From assembly GCA_023424395.1 (NCBI GenBank), contig JAFADY010000063.1:62001-126000 (forward strand): DNA of 64,000 bases, in the 5' to 3' direction. A program made the position numbers and the translations under genes. Shown piece by piece: positions 43,116 through 52,119 of this stretch; within the stretch, counting starts at the first letter, position 1, and every line of letters starts with the position of its first letter. The notes beneath the pieces were generated by a model. It worked only from the letters and a program-made list of their open reading frames with translations, made no database searches and was not told the DNA's origin. The stretch comes from Bacteroidota bacterium (lineage in GTDB: Bacteria; Bacteroidota; Bacteroidia; Bacteroidales; Dysgonomonadaceae).

Positions 43116-44477
43116 TTATTTCAATCTAACAGTAGTGGTTTCACCGATCCATCCTGGAATAAATACGGATTCACCCGCTTTGATACCCATCATAAATGCT
43201 GTTTCGGTATCCATGTAAGCTGCAGAATATCTGCCGATTAAGCTATTCGCTTTTCCAGCTACGCTTGGGTCAACCGATTTTGCGCGTTGTAATTTGTCTA
43301 CGGCAGCGCCGTACACCAAACCCGCTTTTGCCGGCTCTGAGAAAATACTTCCTGCGGAAGCTGCGTAAAGTTGTGCGATAAGGATATATGCCTCGCCGTT
43401 GTTAGGATTGTATTCCAATGCATCGTAAGCGGCTTGTCTTGCTCTTGAATAGTTACGTTGGTTGGAGAATATTCCTGCCAATTGCATCATGTAGTCAGAC
43501 GATTTTGTTTTGCTCGGTTCCATTCTGGCAGCATCGGTGTAATATTTGATGGCAGTATCGTAATCTCTTTCTCTCAAGGCTTTGTTTGCCAAGCCGATAG
43601 CTGCTCCGGCAGTCGGTTCTAACCTGTAAAGGTGTTCCGAAACAGTGGAGTAGAGTTCAGACTCAGAGCATCCCACTGATGCCAACGCACCGATAACTTC
43701 GTTCAAGAAAGCTTTGTCTGTTTTGTTAGGCTCTACTTTATCGCTGTAGTAGCTGGTCATTGTATTGCAATCACCGGCCCCGCTGCTGATAAAGGCTTTT
43801 ACGATTCCTTCTTTTACAACTTCAAGGTAATCAGCGCTTGTTTGATCGTTGGCTGCTTGAGCTTTCGCGATGGCTTCGTCAACGTAACCTACAGTTGAGA
43901 AGTAATCCTTTATGTACGAGTCTTTACGGGAATTATCTTTTAAAAACTCTGTAAGTGAATAAGCCATATAATAAGAATAAGCGTCTTGTGGATATAATTC
44001 ACCTTTCATTTCATTTACAGCTTGGCCTAACCATTTATACATAACATCAGGGTCTGCATTTTCACCCATCAGTTCCATATAGTCATAAGCTTTGTAAACC
44101 AAAACGCTTCCGTCAGATTCATCTTTAAAGTATTTCATACGTGCATCGTACATTTCCATTACTTTATCAATCATCTCTTTTCTTTTGGTAGGATTTGTTT
44201 CGTCTTTTAACAAGGCTTTGTAGATTCTGGGTCCGTAAATGAAAGTGTTTTTACTTGCAGCTGGACAATTTTCGTAAACTGCCAACCAGGGTTGTAAAGC
44301 GCCTTTGTAGTCATCAGCTTTTGCGGATGTTTGTACCAAGCTTAAGTCTCTTAGGCATTTGAGGCTGTCCTCTCCATGTCCGAAAGGAGCATTCACGGGG
44401 TCATATCCTGCTTTTTGAGCGCTTACGCCAAGAATTGTAGCTATAGCAACTAATCCTGATAATAATAATTTTTTCAT
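43116..44477 (-). CDS. Exported TPR-repeat protein
   Basis: The 453-residue protein has a signal peptide (MKKLLLSGLVAIATILGVSAQ) and a helical body. TPR units are clear in the C-terminal half (ANKALRERDYDTAIKYYTDAARMEPSK; RNYSRARQAAYDALEYNPNNGEAYILIAQLYAASA). It lies in the periplasm or on an envelope face and would scaffold other proteins. It is the gene before lptC, with a 13-nt gap, and probably belongs to the same envelope operon. Its upstream gap of about 110 nt may hold a separate promoter. No enzymatic motif is present. Confidence 0.85.
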   Translation of the reverse strand: MKKLLLSGLVAIATILGVSAQKAGYDPVNAPFGHGEDSLKCLRDLSLVQTSAKADDYKGALQPWLAVYENCPAASKNTFIYGPRIYKALLKDETNPTKRKEMIDKVMEMYDARMKYFKDESDGSVLVYKAYDYMELMGENADPDVMYKWLGQAVNEMKGELYPQDAYSYYMAYSLTEFLKDNSRKDSYIKDYFSTVGYVDEAIAKAQAANDQTSADYLEVVKEGIVKAFISSGAGDCNTMTSYYSDKVEPNKTDKAFLNEVIGALASVGCSESELYSTVSEHLYRLEPTAGAAIGLANKALRERDYDTAIKYYTDAARMEPSKTKSSDYMMQLAGIFSNQRNYSRARQAAYDALEYNPNNGEAYILIAQLYAASAGSIFSEPAKAGLVYGAAVDKLQRAKSVDPSVAGKANSLIGRYSAAYMDTETAFMMGIKAGESVFIPGWIGETTTVRLK

Positions 44478-44585
44478 CTTGTTATAGTTTTAAATTGTTT
44501 TTTTTATTCTGTTCCTACTTGTTTCTTTATTCAGACAAATTGTTAAAACAAAAGTTTAATCGCTTTCAATTTATTCAATTAAACG

Positions 44586-45926
44586 TTAGTTAAATTGTCT
44601 TTTGAAGAACCATAGCTCATTCACATTCATATTGACGGATATTTTAAAGAGATCTTGTTTGATCATGTTTTCCCTTTCGGGGCGTTGCATGATATAGCCG
44701 AAACCGACATTCAGCATAGACTGTTTTCCCGATACGTTATCCCTGAAAGGGATACCGAAACCCAAATTGAAACTGTATTCGTTGAATCCTGCGGGGCTGT
44801 TAGGCTGCGCATCTTGAACGTTTATGTTTGTATATGAATTGGCGTAAGAAACGCCTGCCCTCATTCTTAATCGACTCCAAAAATCGCGGCTGTAAGGATC
44901 AATTACATATTCGCCACCGGCGCTTATTTTATAGGTGTTGTTGAATCGGGTATCGTCGTTCAAACCATCTAATTCCGATGAATAGGCAATCCCTTTCCAT
45001 TGTTGCAGCGTTCCGTCGAGCCCTAAAAGAAAATTCCGGTTACTGTAAGTAAAACCTAAACCGAAGGTGTGGGGAAGTTCAAAAGATTGCGAACTTAAAG
45101 TGTCGTCTCTTAAAACCTGCGCCAAATATCTCTCGGGTTGGTTTACCGAATTGGGGTCGGTAGTGTATAATTTATTGCTGATAGCCAAATCGGATTTCGC
45201 AGAAATTTTTGGCGAATAAACCGCGCCAACTACCATTTGGCTTTCCTTATCGACAGGGTAAATGAATTGCGCGCCGAAATCGTATTTTATATCGCGAATA
45301 GAATAATTGCTTCTTTCCTCTCCAATTAGAGCGCCGCTTGAAGTGAGCGGAGTTATTACATTACTGTAATAGAAATTTCCGAAAAGATAAGATACGTTGG
45401 CTCCAACAGATAAATATTTAACGGGTTCATAAGCCAATCCGGCATAAATTTGGTTCAATCCGCCACTTCCCCGATAAGCTTCCTGGTAAATTATATCCGA
45501 TAATGAACGCGTACGCCCATAATTGTATCCTACTTTAGAAAAAGGCAGAAGGCCAATGCTTGCTCCCATTTTCCTGAACAAAGGAAATTGTATGGCCGCA
45601 TAATCCAGATTACCGTTGTAATAATCGTGTTTTTGATTACCATCGCCAAATCTAGCCATTTGTCCCGATATTCCGAAATCGAAGATAAAAGTAAGAGAAT
45701 CGAGCTTCGAATACGATGCCGGATTCATCGGGTTTACTTGTTGGCTGCGCCTGATACCGTAACTTATTCCTCCCATAGCCTCGGATGCTCCCATGGATGG
45801 ACTCGATAGAAGTCCGTAACCGTACCTCCCGTACGGAGAATTAGAACCAACTTGCTGCGCCATGGTTAAAAAGCCAATTCCGAGCAGCATTCCCAACAGG
45901 AGAAAACGTTTTTTCGCTATATTCAT
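44586..45926 (-). CDS. Outer-membrane beta-barrel protein
   Basis: The 446-residue protein has a signal peptide (KKRFLLLGMLLGIGFLTMAQQ) and alternating amphipathic strands throughout. It opens NSPYGRYGYGLLSSPSMGASEAMGGI and ends NVNELWFFKRQFN with a terminal aromatic/Asn pattern. I read it as a porin-like barrel distantly similar to FadL-type proteins; the family has no assigned role that I know. It heads the envelope gene cluster (TPR, LptC, CNNM/CBS, PpiD-like), all on the minus strand, which suggests a part in outer-membrane maintenance. A weak CATCTTTG box at 45987-45994 may be its promoter. Confidence 0.75.
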   Translation of the reverse strand: MNIAKKRFLLLGMLLGIGFLTMAQQVGSNSPYGRYGYGLLSSPSMGASEAMGGISYGIRRSQQVNPMNPASYSKLDSLTFIFDFGISGQMARFGDGNQKHDYYNGNLDYAAIQFPLFRKMGASIGLLPFSKVGYNYGRTRSLSDIIYQEAYRGSGGLNQIYAGLAYEPVKYLSVGANVSYLFGNFYYSNVITPLTSSGALIGEERSNYSIRDIKYDFGAQFIYPVDKESQMVVGAVYSPKISAKSDLAISNKLYTTDPNSVNQPERYLAQVLRDDTLSSQSFELPHTFGLGFTYSNRNFLLGLDGTLQQWKGIAYSSELDGLNDDTRFNNTYKISAGGEYVIDPYSRDFWSRLRMRAGVSYANSYTNINVQDAQPNSPAGFNEYSFNLGFGIPFRDNVSGKQSMLNVGFGYIMQRPERENMIKQDLFKISVNMNVNELWFFKRQFN

Positions 45927-46258
45927 TTTGTCTCGCTAAAATCAACAACAAACGGTTGATCTGTTTCATAAATTTATTTAAGGCTACAAAGATGATATTT
46001 TTTTGCGATGCCACCAACAAATAAGTTCAAACTTCGTGTTAAAAAGATTAAAGTTTAATATTTATAAACGATTGAAACTTAAAAGAAATATCATTTATGA
46101 GTTCAAAATTACAAAATGAACGCAATAATTTATTATGAAAAATCAATTATATCAAACTCTCATTTATACTCATATTTATCAATGGAATTTTGTGTTTTTG
46201 CATCAAATGTGAAGATACATTAAAACGAATAGACGGGCATAGTATAAGAATTAAAAAA

Positions 46259-46276
46259 TGTGATTAAAATATCACA
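46259..46276. promoter_or_regulatory. Palindromic operator candidate upstream of the glycan locus
   Basis: The arms TGTGAT and ATCACA are separated by TAAAAT. The half sites resemble CRP/FNR-type sites, but the TGTGA/TCACA spacing is eight bases, two more than the CRP consensus. It lies 115 nt upstream of the -33 box. It could be chance in AT-rich DNA. Confidence 0.3.
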
Positions 46277-46390
46277 TATCATCTTTATATATGTAAGTAT
46301 CAGACGAATTTAACTTTTATGCAAATTATATAAAGTAACATAAATTAATGTTTAGCATCTAATATTAACTAATATTGTCGGCTATATTTC

Positions 46391-46421
46391 TTTGGAAAAT
46401 GTGTGAATAGGCGTAATTTTG
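46391..46421 (+). promoter_or_regulatory. Promoter of the glycan utilisation operon
   Basis: TTTG (46391-46394), 19 nt and TAATTTTG (46414-46421) match the Bacteroidetes consensus. ATG of the ROK gene is 27 nt downstream. Confidence 0.75.
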
Positions 46422-46447
46422 AACCATAACGAACAAAATCTATTATT

Positions 46448-47407
46448 ATGGCAGCTATTGGAATAGATATAGGAGGCACTAAAATAGCTTGTGCTATATT
46501 TGAATCTGACGGAAGAATGACGCATTCCTACAGAAATCTACTGAAAGGGCGAGAGGGCAACGATGTTGCCGAATTAATCGTTAAGTTACTGAATAAGGTC
46601 TTAGCCATTGCCGCTAGAAAACAAATAACCATTGAAGGAATCGGGATTTGTGTGCCGGGAATCGTTTATCCTAACGAAGGCCGCGTTTGGGCTCCAAACA
46701 TCCCCGGATGGCAAAGATACCCATTACTTGAAGTGATTAAATCAAACTTGGGCGACCCATCCATTCCCATCGTTATTGAATCAGACCGGACGTGTTATTT
46801 ATACGGAGAAGTTTGGCAAGGCGCCGCTAAGGATTGCCACAGTGCGGTTTTTGTTGCCGTTGGCACAGGCATCGGTATGGGCATTATGATCGATAATAGG
46901 CTGATGCACGGCGCGGGAGATATCATTGGCGCATCGGGATGGATGGCATTACAGCCTCCTTATTTAGAAGAATACGATAAATGCGGGTGTTTTGAATATT
47001 ATGCTTCCGGAAATGGAATCAGCGACAGGGTAAAAGACAAAATCAGGGCGGACAAAGATTACAGAGGCAAACTAAGACAAAAAACCATTGTAAGAATTAC
47101 TTCACACGATGTGTTTGCCGCTTTAGAAGAAGGCGACCCAATGGCGCAAAGCGTGATAGACAAAGCGGTAGAAATGTGGGGAATGGCCTCTGCTAACATC
47201 GTCAGCTTGTTGAACCCACAAAAAATTATTTGGGGCGGAGGCGTTTTCGGGCCTGCAGGAAAATTATTACCGGAAATTTATAAAGAGGCTTCGAAATGGG
47301 CTCAGCCCATTGCCATACAACAAGTAACATTCGAAAAATCGGTATTGCAAGGCAATGCAGGACTTTACGGCGCCGGATACTTACCCTTTAAATTGTTGGG
47401 AGGTTGA
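46448..47407 (+). CDS. ROK-family sugar kinase
   Basis: The 319-residue protein begins with the ATP-binding phosphate-1 motif IGIDIGGTKIACAIF. It has the ROK signature region (VAVGTGIGMGIMIDNRLMHGAGDIIGASGWM) and a zinc-motif-like KCGCFEYYASG, which keeps only part of the usual CxCGxxGCxE cysteines. The second phosphate loop is WGGGVFGPAG. ROK kinases phosphorylate glucose, N-acetylglucosamine, N-acetylmannosamine or fructose in the cytoplasm. Given GH18 and a NagX-like protein downstream, N-acetylglucosamine or glucosamine is the likely substrate (inference). It is first in the operon, with one nucleotide between its stop and the MFS start codon. Confidence 0.9.
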   Translation: MAAIGIDIGGTKIACAIFESDGRMTHSYRNLLKGREGNDVAELIVKLLNKVLAIAARKQITIEGIGICVPGIVYPNEGRVWAPNIPGWQRYPLLEVIKSNLGDPSIPIVIESDRTCYLYGEVWQGAAKDCHSAVFVAVGTGIGMGIMIDNRLMHGAGDIIGASGWMALQPPYLEEYDKCGCFEYYASGNGISDRVKDKIRADKDYRGKLRQKTIVRITSHDVFAALEEGDPMAQSVIDKAVEMWGMASANIVSLLNPQKIIWGGGVFGPAGKLLPEIYKEASKWAQPIAIQQVTFEKSVLQGNAGLYGAGYLPFKLLGG

Positions 47408-47408
47408 T

Positions 47409-48584
47409 ATGGACAAAATGAAAATGAAATATAATAAGACGTTGGTATTCATCGCGGCCTGTATAGGAATGGCTTTTTTCGGGATCGCTTTCATTATAAT
47501 GGGCACCGTATTGCCGTCATTGACCGCCGACTATGCTCTCGACTCCATTGGAGCTTCGTCTTTGGTAACTTTTCTTCCGGTTGGGGTTCTATTGGGTTCG
47601 TTAATATTCGGGCCTGTGGTGGACCGGTTCGGATATAAAATCCTCCTTATCGGGAGCACACTCGCCGTTTTGTTGGGGCTTCAAGGCTTGTCGTTTTTCG
47701 ACAATTTAAACCTTTTACGGTTCTGTATATTCCTTATCGGGCTTGGAGGCGGTATGCTTAACGGCGCTACCAATGCGTTGGTTTCCGATATTTCGGATGA
47801 CAAGGAAAGAGGATCGAAATTAAGTATTTTAGGCGTATTCTACGGGATCGGCGCGTTGGGTATGCCCTTGTTGTTGGGAACGCTATCCAAAATGTATTCT
47901 TATCAGGTAATATTGCAAAGAACGGGGCTTGTTTTGCTTTTATGTGTTGTGTACCTCGTTATTATTAGCTTTCCCGAGCCTAAGTTAAAGCAGGGTTTTC
48001 CCATCAAAAAGGTTTTTGGGATGATAAAAGAACCCTTGCTTTTGATAATGAGCTTTTTCCTTTTCTTCCAAAGCGCGATTGAAGGCCTATTCAACAATTG
48101 GACTACTACTTACTTGGAAGGGACCACGGCTATTGCCAAAAGTGACGTTATTTTCAGCCTTACCTTTTTTGTTTTGGGAATGACTATTGCGCGGTTGTTG
48201 CTTAGTTATCTGCTGCGTGTGGCCAAAAACACGTACGTCCTTGTGGGAGGAATGCTGATAACAGCTTTAGGAATTATTCTTTTGAATAGCGCTTCGAGCT
48301 TCCTTATAGCATCAACGGCTCTCTTTCTCACCGGATTTGGACTTGCTGCCGGATTCCCGATAATAATAAGCATAATCGGAACTTTTTACAAAGAAACCAC
48401 CGGAACCGCTATCGGCATCGCTCTTTTTATTGCCCTGACCGGCAATACGATCATAAATTACGCGATGGGACACATTGCCGAAAGATTTGAAATTTCGGTT
48501 TTCCCTATATTTATTTTAATCCTATTGGTATTACAAGCAATTATCATATTTACAAATTTAAAAACTATAAAAAAGAATCCTTGA
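47409..48584 (+). CDS. MFS sugar transporter
   Basis: The 391-residue protein has 12 hydrophobic segments. The first is KTLVFIAACIGMAFFGIAFIIMG, and the conserved inter-helix loop GSLIFGPVVDRFGYK matches the MFS G-x-x-x-D-R-x-G-x-K motif. It is similar in flavour to FucP/NagP-type sugar/H+ symporters of Bacteroidetes. ATG 47409 follows the ROK stop by one base; ATG 47418 is a possible alternative. The longer frame from 47355 overlaps the ROK gene and is not used. It would bring the mono- or disaccharide released in the periplasm into the cytoplasm for the ROK kinase. Confidence 0.88.
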   Translation: MDKMKMKYNKTLVFIAACIGMAFFGIAFIIMGTVLPSLTADYALDSIGASSLVTFLPVGVLLGSLIFGPVVDRFGYKILLIGSTLAVLLGLQGLSFFDNLNLLRFCIFLIGLGGGMLNGATNALVSDISDDKERGSKLSILGVFYGIGALGMPLLLGTLSKMYSYQVILQRTGLVLLLCVVYLVIISFPEPKLKQGFPIKKVFGMIKEPLLLIMSFFLFFQSAIEGLFNNWTTTYLEGTTAIAKSDVIFSLTFFVLGMTIARLLLSYLLRVAKNTYVLVGGMLITALGIILLNSASSFLIASTALFLTGFGLAAGFPIIISIIGTFYKETTGTAIGIALFIALTGNTIINYAMGHIAERFEISVFPIFILILLVLQAIIIFTNLKTIKKNP

Positions 48585-48588
48585 AATT

Positions 48589-49350
48589 ATGTTAGCATTA
48601 GAATGGTTGGCAAATGCACGCGGCATTATGCAAAAAATTGAAGACACTCAATTGGAAAATATTAAAAAAGCTGCTTTGGTAATGGCAGACAGTATTGAAT
48701 CCAATAATTGGGTTCACACCTTTGGATGTGGACACGCCACGATCCCTATTGAAGAAATGTATCCCCGTATCGGCGGATTTGTAGGTTTTCACCCGATGGT
48801 GGAACTGCCGATGACGTTTTTCACGGGAATAACCGGACAAATGGGTATCCATCAATTCTTGTTCCTCGAAAGGGCCGAAGGATACGGCAACGCGATTATG
48901 AAAGCCTATAACTTCAACGAAAAAGATTGTATGTGGATATTTTCCCATACCGGCATCAACAATGTGAACATCGATGTTGCGCTGCGCGCAAAAGAATTGG
49001 GGATGAAAGTAATCGTGTACGGCTCTGCAGCCGAAGCAAAAGGCAAAACCACCCGCCACCCAAGCGGAAAAACGATTTTTGAGATTGCCGATATAGTGGT
49101 TGATTCATGCGTTCCGGTGGTTGATGCGTCCGTAACGTTAAAGAATCATCAAGATAAGATTGGGCCGGTATCCACACTTTCTTTCGTAACATTGGTATGG
49201 ATGACCATTACCACTGTTGCCGAAATCTTGGCAGACAGGGGTGTAAAACTTTACATCCACCCTTCGCACAATGTGCCCGGCGACACAACGGCTCACGAAA
49301 GACTCGACGAATGTCTTTTTGAGTATAAAAGACGTGTTTCTAAAATTTAA
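48589..49350 (+). CDS. SIS-domain sugar-phosphate-binding protein (UPF0309-like)
   Basis: The 253-residue protein has one SIS (sugar isomerase) domain. VHTFGCGHATIPIEEMYPRIGG is the first glycine-rich strand-loop, and IFSHTGINNVNIDVALRAKELGMKVIVYGS the second, where family members show S-x-S/T-G. KTTRHPSGKTIFEIADIVVD and KIGPVSTLSFV are typical of the UPF0309 group. These proteins bind phosphosugars as isomerase, etherase or sensor. Here it could isomerise, deaminate or cleave an amino-sugar phosphate made by the ROK kinase. It lies 4 nt after the MFS gene and 8 nt before the creatininase-family gene. Confidence 0.82.
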   Translation: MLALEWLANARGIMQKIEDTQLENIKKAALVMADSIESNNWVHTFGCGHATIPIEEMYPRIGGFVGFHPMVELPMTFFTGITGQMGIHQFLFLERAEGYGNAIMKAYNFNEKDCMWIFSHTGINNVNIDVALRAKELGMKVIVYGSAAEAKGKTTRHPSGKTIFEIADIVVDSCVPVVDASVTLKNHQDKIGPVSTLSFVTLVWMTITTVAEILADRGVKLYIHPSHNVPGDTTAHERLDECLFEYKRRVSKI

Positions 49351-49358
49351 TAGTCAAA

Positions 49359-50126
49359 ATGGAAAGCAGTCATAAACCCATAGATTTATCGGTTGAAACC
49401 TTCGGCAACATTAAAGGAAAGCCCTATTACTTTGCTGTTTTGCCGTGGGGATCAACAGAGCCGCATAACTACCATTTGCCGTATCTCACTGATTGTTATT
49501 TGGCTCACGATATTGCGGTGAATGCCGTAGAAAAAGCGTGGGACAAATACGGAGTACAGGGAATGGTATTGCCTGTCATTCCTTTGGGCTCTCAAAATCC
49601 TGGGCAAAGAGAACTTCCGTTTTGTATTCACGTGCGGTATGAAACACAAAAACATGTGCTGTCCGACATTGTGGAATCGCTTAACTTTCAGGGTATCAAA
49701 ACTCTCGTTATTATGAGCGGGCACGGAGGAAATAGCTTCAAACCGATGGTTCGTGACCTTTCGGTGGATTATCCCGAAATGTTGGTTGTTATTTGTGAAT
49801 GGTTTGCCGTAGAGCCGAGGAAAAATTATTTCGAAGAAAGTTTTGATGATCACGCCGGAGAAATGGAAACTTCCGTTATGTTGCATTATCACAAGGAATT
49901 GGTAAACTTGGAAGTTGCAGGAAGCGGTGAAAGCAGGCCGTTCAACATAGAATCATTCAATAAAAAAGTGGGATGGATTCCCCGAAATTGGGCAAAAACA
50001 TCCGATGATACCGGAGTGGGGAATCCACAAAAAGCGACCGCTGAAAAAGGCGCTATATATGCAGAAGTTGTAACGGATAAAATAGCGAAGCTTTTCAGTG
50101 AACTTGTGAACGAGAATGTGTATTGA
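49359..50126 (+). CDS. Creatininase-family amidohydrolase
   Basis: The 255-residue protein contains the family metal-binding pattern LPWGSTEPHNYHLPYLTD (Glu34, His36, Asp45), with GHGGN (His122) and HAGEMETS later. The residue numbers nearly coincide with those of creatininase (Glu34, His36, Asp45, His120, Glu122, from memory). The family hydrolyses C-N bonds in cyclic or linear amides, including creatinine and formamidopyrimidine. Its place inside a glycan locus, between a SIS protein and GH9, suggests an amide-bearing sugar substrate, such as an N-acyl or lactam amino sugar. That is inference. It has no signal peptide, so it acts in the cytoplasm. Confidence 0.85.
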   Translation: MESSHKPIDLSVETFGNIKGKPYYFAVLPWGSTEPHNYHLPYLTDCYLAHDIAVNAVEKAWDKYGVQGMVLPVIPLGSQNPGQRELPFCIHVRYETQKHVLSDIVESLNFQGIKTLVIMSGHGGNSFKPMVRDLSVDYPEMLVVICEWFAVEPRKNYFEESFDDHAGEMETSVMLHYHKELVNLEVAGSGESRPFNIESFNKKVGWIPRNWAKTSDDTGVGNPQKATAEKGAIYAEVVTDKIAKLFSELVNENVY

Positions 50127-50168
50127 TTTTCTAAATACGCATATTATTAATTACTTAAAAATTTAAAA

Positions 50169-51983
50169 ATGAAAAAACGATTATTGCTATTTTTCTTAAC
50201 AGCCCTAACCTTTACCTATGCAAATGCGGTGGAAGCAGATTCTTGGATCCGCATCAATCAATTGGGATACTTTCCCGAAAGCATTAAAGTTGCGGTATAT
50301 ATTTCAACTTCCGATAAAGATTTCGTGCCGAATTTTAAAGTAAGAGATGCCAAAACCAATAAAATCGTACTCGAAGGAAAAGGCACTGTCTCGAACGCCG
50401 AACGATGGGGAATGAAAAAGGCTTACCGCCTCAATTTCTCACAATTAAACAAAAAAGGCGAGTATTTCATCGAATGCAATCAAGCCAAGTCTCCTTTGAT
50501 TAAGGTGAATACGGATATTTATAACGGTACCGCCGATTTTATTTTGAAATATATGCGTCAACAACGTTGTGGCGATAACCCTTACCTAAACGCCTCATGC
50601 CATCAATACGATGGATTCATCGTAGACCATCCCGAACTTGAAGGCCAAAAAATAGACGTACGCGGCGGATGGCACGATGCCTCCGATTGTCTGCAATATT
50701 TAACTACATCTGCCAACGCTACTTTTCAAATGCTTTTCGCTTGGCAACAAACGCCCGATAAAAGCATTTTCAAAGACGAATTTGATGCTACAGGAAGAAA
50801 AGGGAGTAACAACATACCCGACATTTTAGACGAAGCGCGTTGGGGCTTGGAATGGATGTTACGTATGTATCCGGATTCTACATTGATGTTCAATCAAATT
50901 GCCGATGACCGCGACCACGCCGGTATGCGCCTACCTCAAAACGATCAGGTAGATTACGGTTACGGCCCCGGAACAGGACGTCCTGTGTATCCGATTACCG
51001 GGAAGCCGCAGGGATTGAGACAATATAAAAACAGATCGACCGGAGTATCTTCTAGCGCGGCTAAATATGCGTCGGCCTTTGCTCTTGGAAGCGAAATTCT
51101 GAAAGATATTGATAAAGATTTCAGTGCTATTTTGAAAGAAAAAGCAGGCCCCGCTTATCGCTACGGGAAAAAATATCCGGGCAATAACCAAACCGCATCT
51201 ACCGTTTCTCCTTATTTTTATGAAGAGGATAATTGGGTGGATGACATGGAGTTAGCCGCCGCCACAAAATATAATCTTTCGGGATCTGACTCGTGGAGGA
51301 AAGAAGCCGATTATTGGGGACAGTTAGAGGAAATAACGCCCTGGATGGAGCTCGGCAGAGGACGCCATTATCAGTTTTATCCTTTCGTGAACCTCGGACA
51401 TTACTATTTGGCGAAATCATCGGATAAAGCCGTCAGCGAAAAATATACGAACTTTATGAAAGACGGGCTTGAAAGTATCGCAAAAAGGGCTCGTGAATAC
51501 GATGATCCTTTTATGAACGGCATTCCGTTTCTTTGGTGTTCAAACAACCTTGTAGTGGCAGCCATTACGCAAGCCCGCCTGTATAATCAGGTTTCCAAAG
51601 ACGATACGTATAATGAAATGGAAGCGGCGCTACGCGATTGGTTATTCGGTTGTAATCCGTGGGGTACATCAATGATCAGCGGCCTGCCCGCCGATGGCGA
51701 TTCTCCTACTCGCACGCATTCTTTTGTAACGGAAATTTTAAATGACCTGACGTATGGCGGCCTTGTGGACGGGCCTATCGACCGCGTTCGATTCGAGACT
51801 TTACTCGGAGTAACTTTACATTATGACGACCCGTACGCTCCATTCCAATCGGGCGCTGCGGTTTACCACGACGATCCGGGAGATTATTCTTCCAATGAAC
51901 CTACGATGGATGGAACCGCAAGTTTAAGCTTCTACCTTTCCACAATGGAGAAAATGGGGAAAAATAAATCTTTACAGTATTAA
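50169..51983 (+). CDS. Glycoside hydrolase family 9 enzyme, exported
   Basis: The 604-residue protein has a signal peptide (RLLLFFLTALTFTYANA), an N-terminal Ig-like CelD_N domain (about 25-115: RINQLGYFPESIKVAVY) and an alpha6/alpha6 barrel. The catalytic aspartates are Asp170 and Asp173 in RGGWHDASDC, and the acid is Glu577 in SSNEPTMDG. GH9 is best known for cellulases, but a Vibrio branch cleaves glucosamine oligomers from chitin. With GH18 and NagX-like neighbours, an exo- or endo-acting enzyme on amino-sugar glycans is more likely than a cellulase. It has no lipobox, so it should act in the periplasm on imported oligosaccharide. Confidence 0.9.
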   Translation: MKKRLLLFFLTALTFTYANAVEADSWIRINQLGYFPESIKVAVYISTSDKDFVPNFKVRDAKTNKIVLEGKGTVSNAERWGMKKAYRLNFSQLNKKGEYFIECNQAKSPLIKVNTDIYNGTADFILKYMRQQRCGDNPYLNASCHQYDGFIVDHPELEGQKIDVRGGWHDASDCLQYLTTSANATFQMLFAWQQTPDKSIFKDEFDATGRKGSNNIPDILDEARWGLEWMLRMYPDSTLMFNQIADDRDHAGMRLPQNDQVDYGYGPGTGRPVYPITGKPQGLRQYKNRSTGVSSSAAKYASAFALGSEILKDIDKDFSAILKEKAGPAYRYGKKYPGNNQTASTVSPYFYEEDNWVDDMELAAATKYNLSGSDSWRKEADYWGQLEEITPWMELGRGRHYQFYPFVNLGHYYLAKSSDKAVSEKYTNFMKDGLESIAKRAREYDDPFMNGIPFLWCSNNLVVAAITQARLYNQVSKDDTYNEMEAALRDWLFGCNPWGTSMISGLPADGDSPTRTHSFVTEILNDLTYGGLVDGPIDRVRFETLLGVTLHYDDPYAPFQSGAAVYHDDPGDYSSNEPTMDGTASLSFYLSTMEKMGKNKSLQY

Positions 51984-52119
51984 ATATAACCATATCTAAA
52001 ATTATTAGCCTATGTAAACTTAAGTTTTGATATTTTATAAACAAGTAATTGATCTACTTGTGATAAATACTCATAGAATTGAAAAATAAATGAGACACAA
52101 ACACTGAAAATTTATTATT

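Larger units (their letters stand above)
45927..46447. other. AT-rich divergent regulatory region
   Basis: This is a 521-nt gap between the divergent envelope cluster and the glycan locus. It is very AT-rich and has no convincing gene. It contains a palindrome at 46259-46276 and a consensus promoter at 46391-46421 for the locus. The long spacing suggests that regulator binding sites lie here. Confidence 0.6.
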
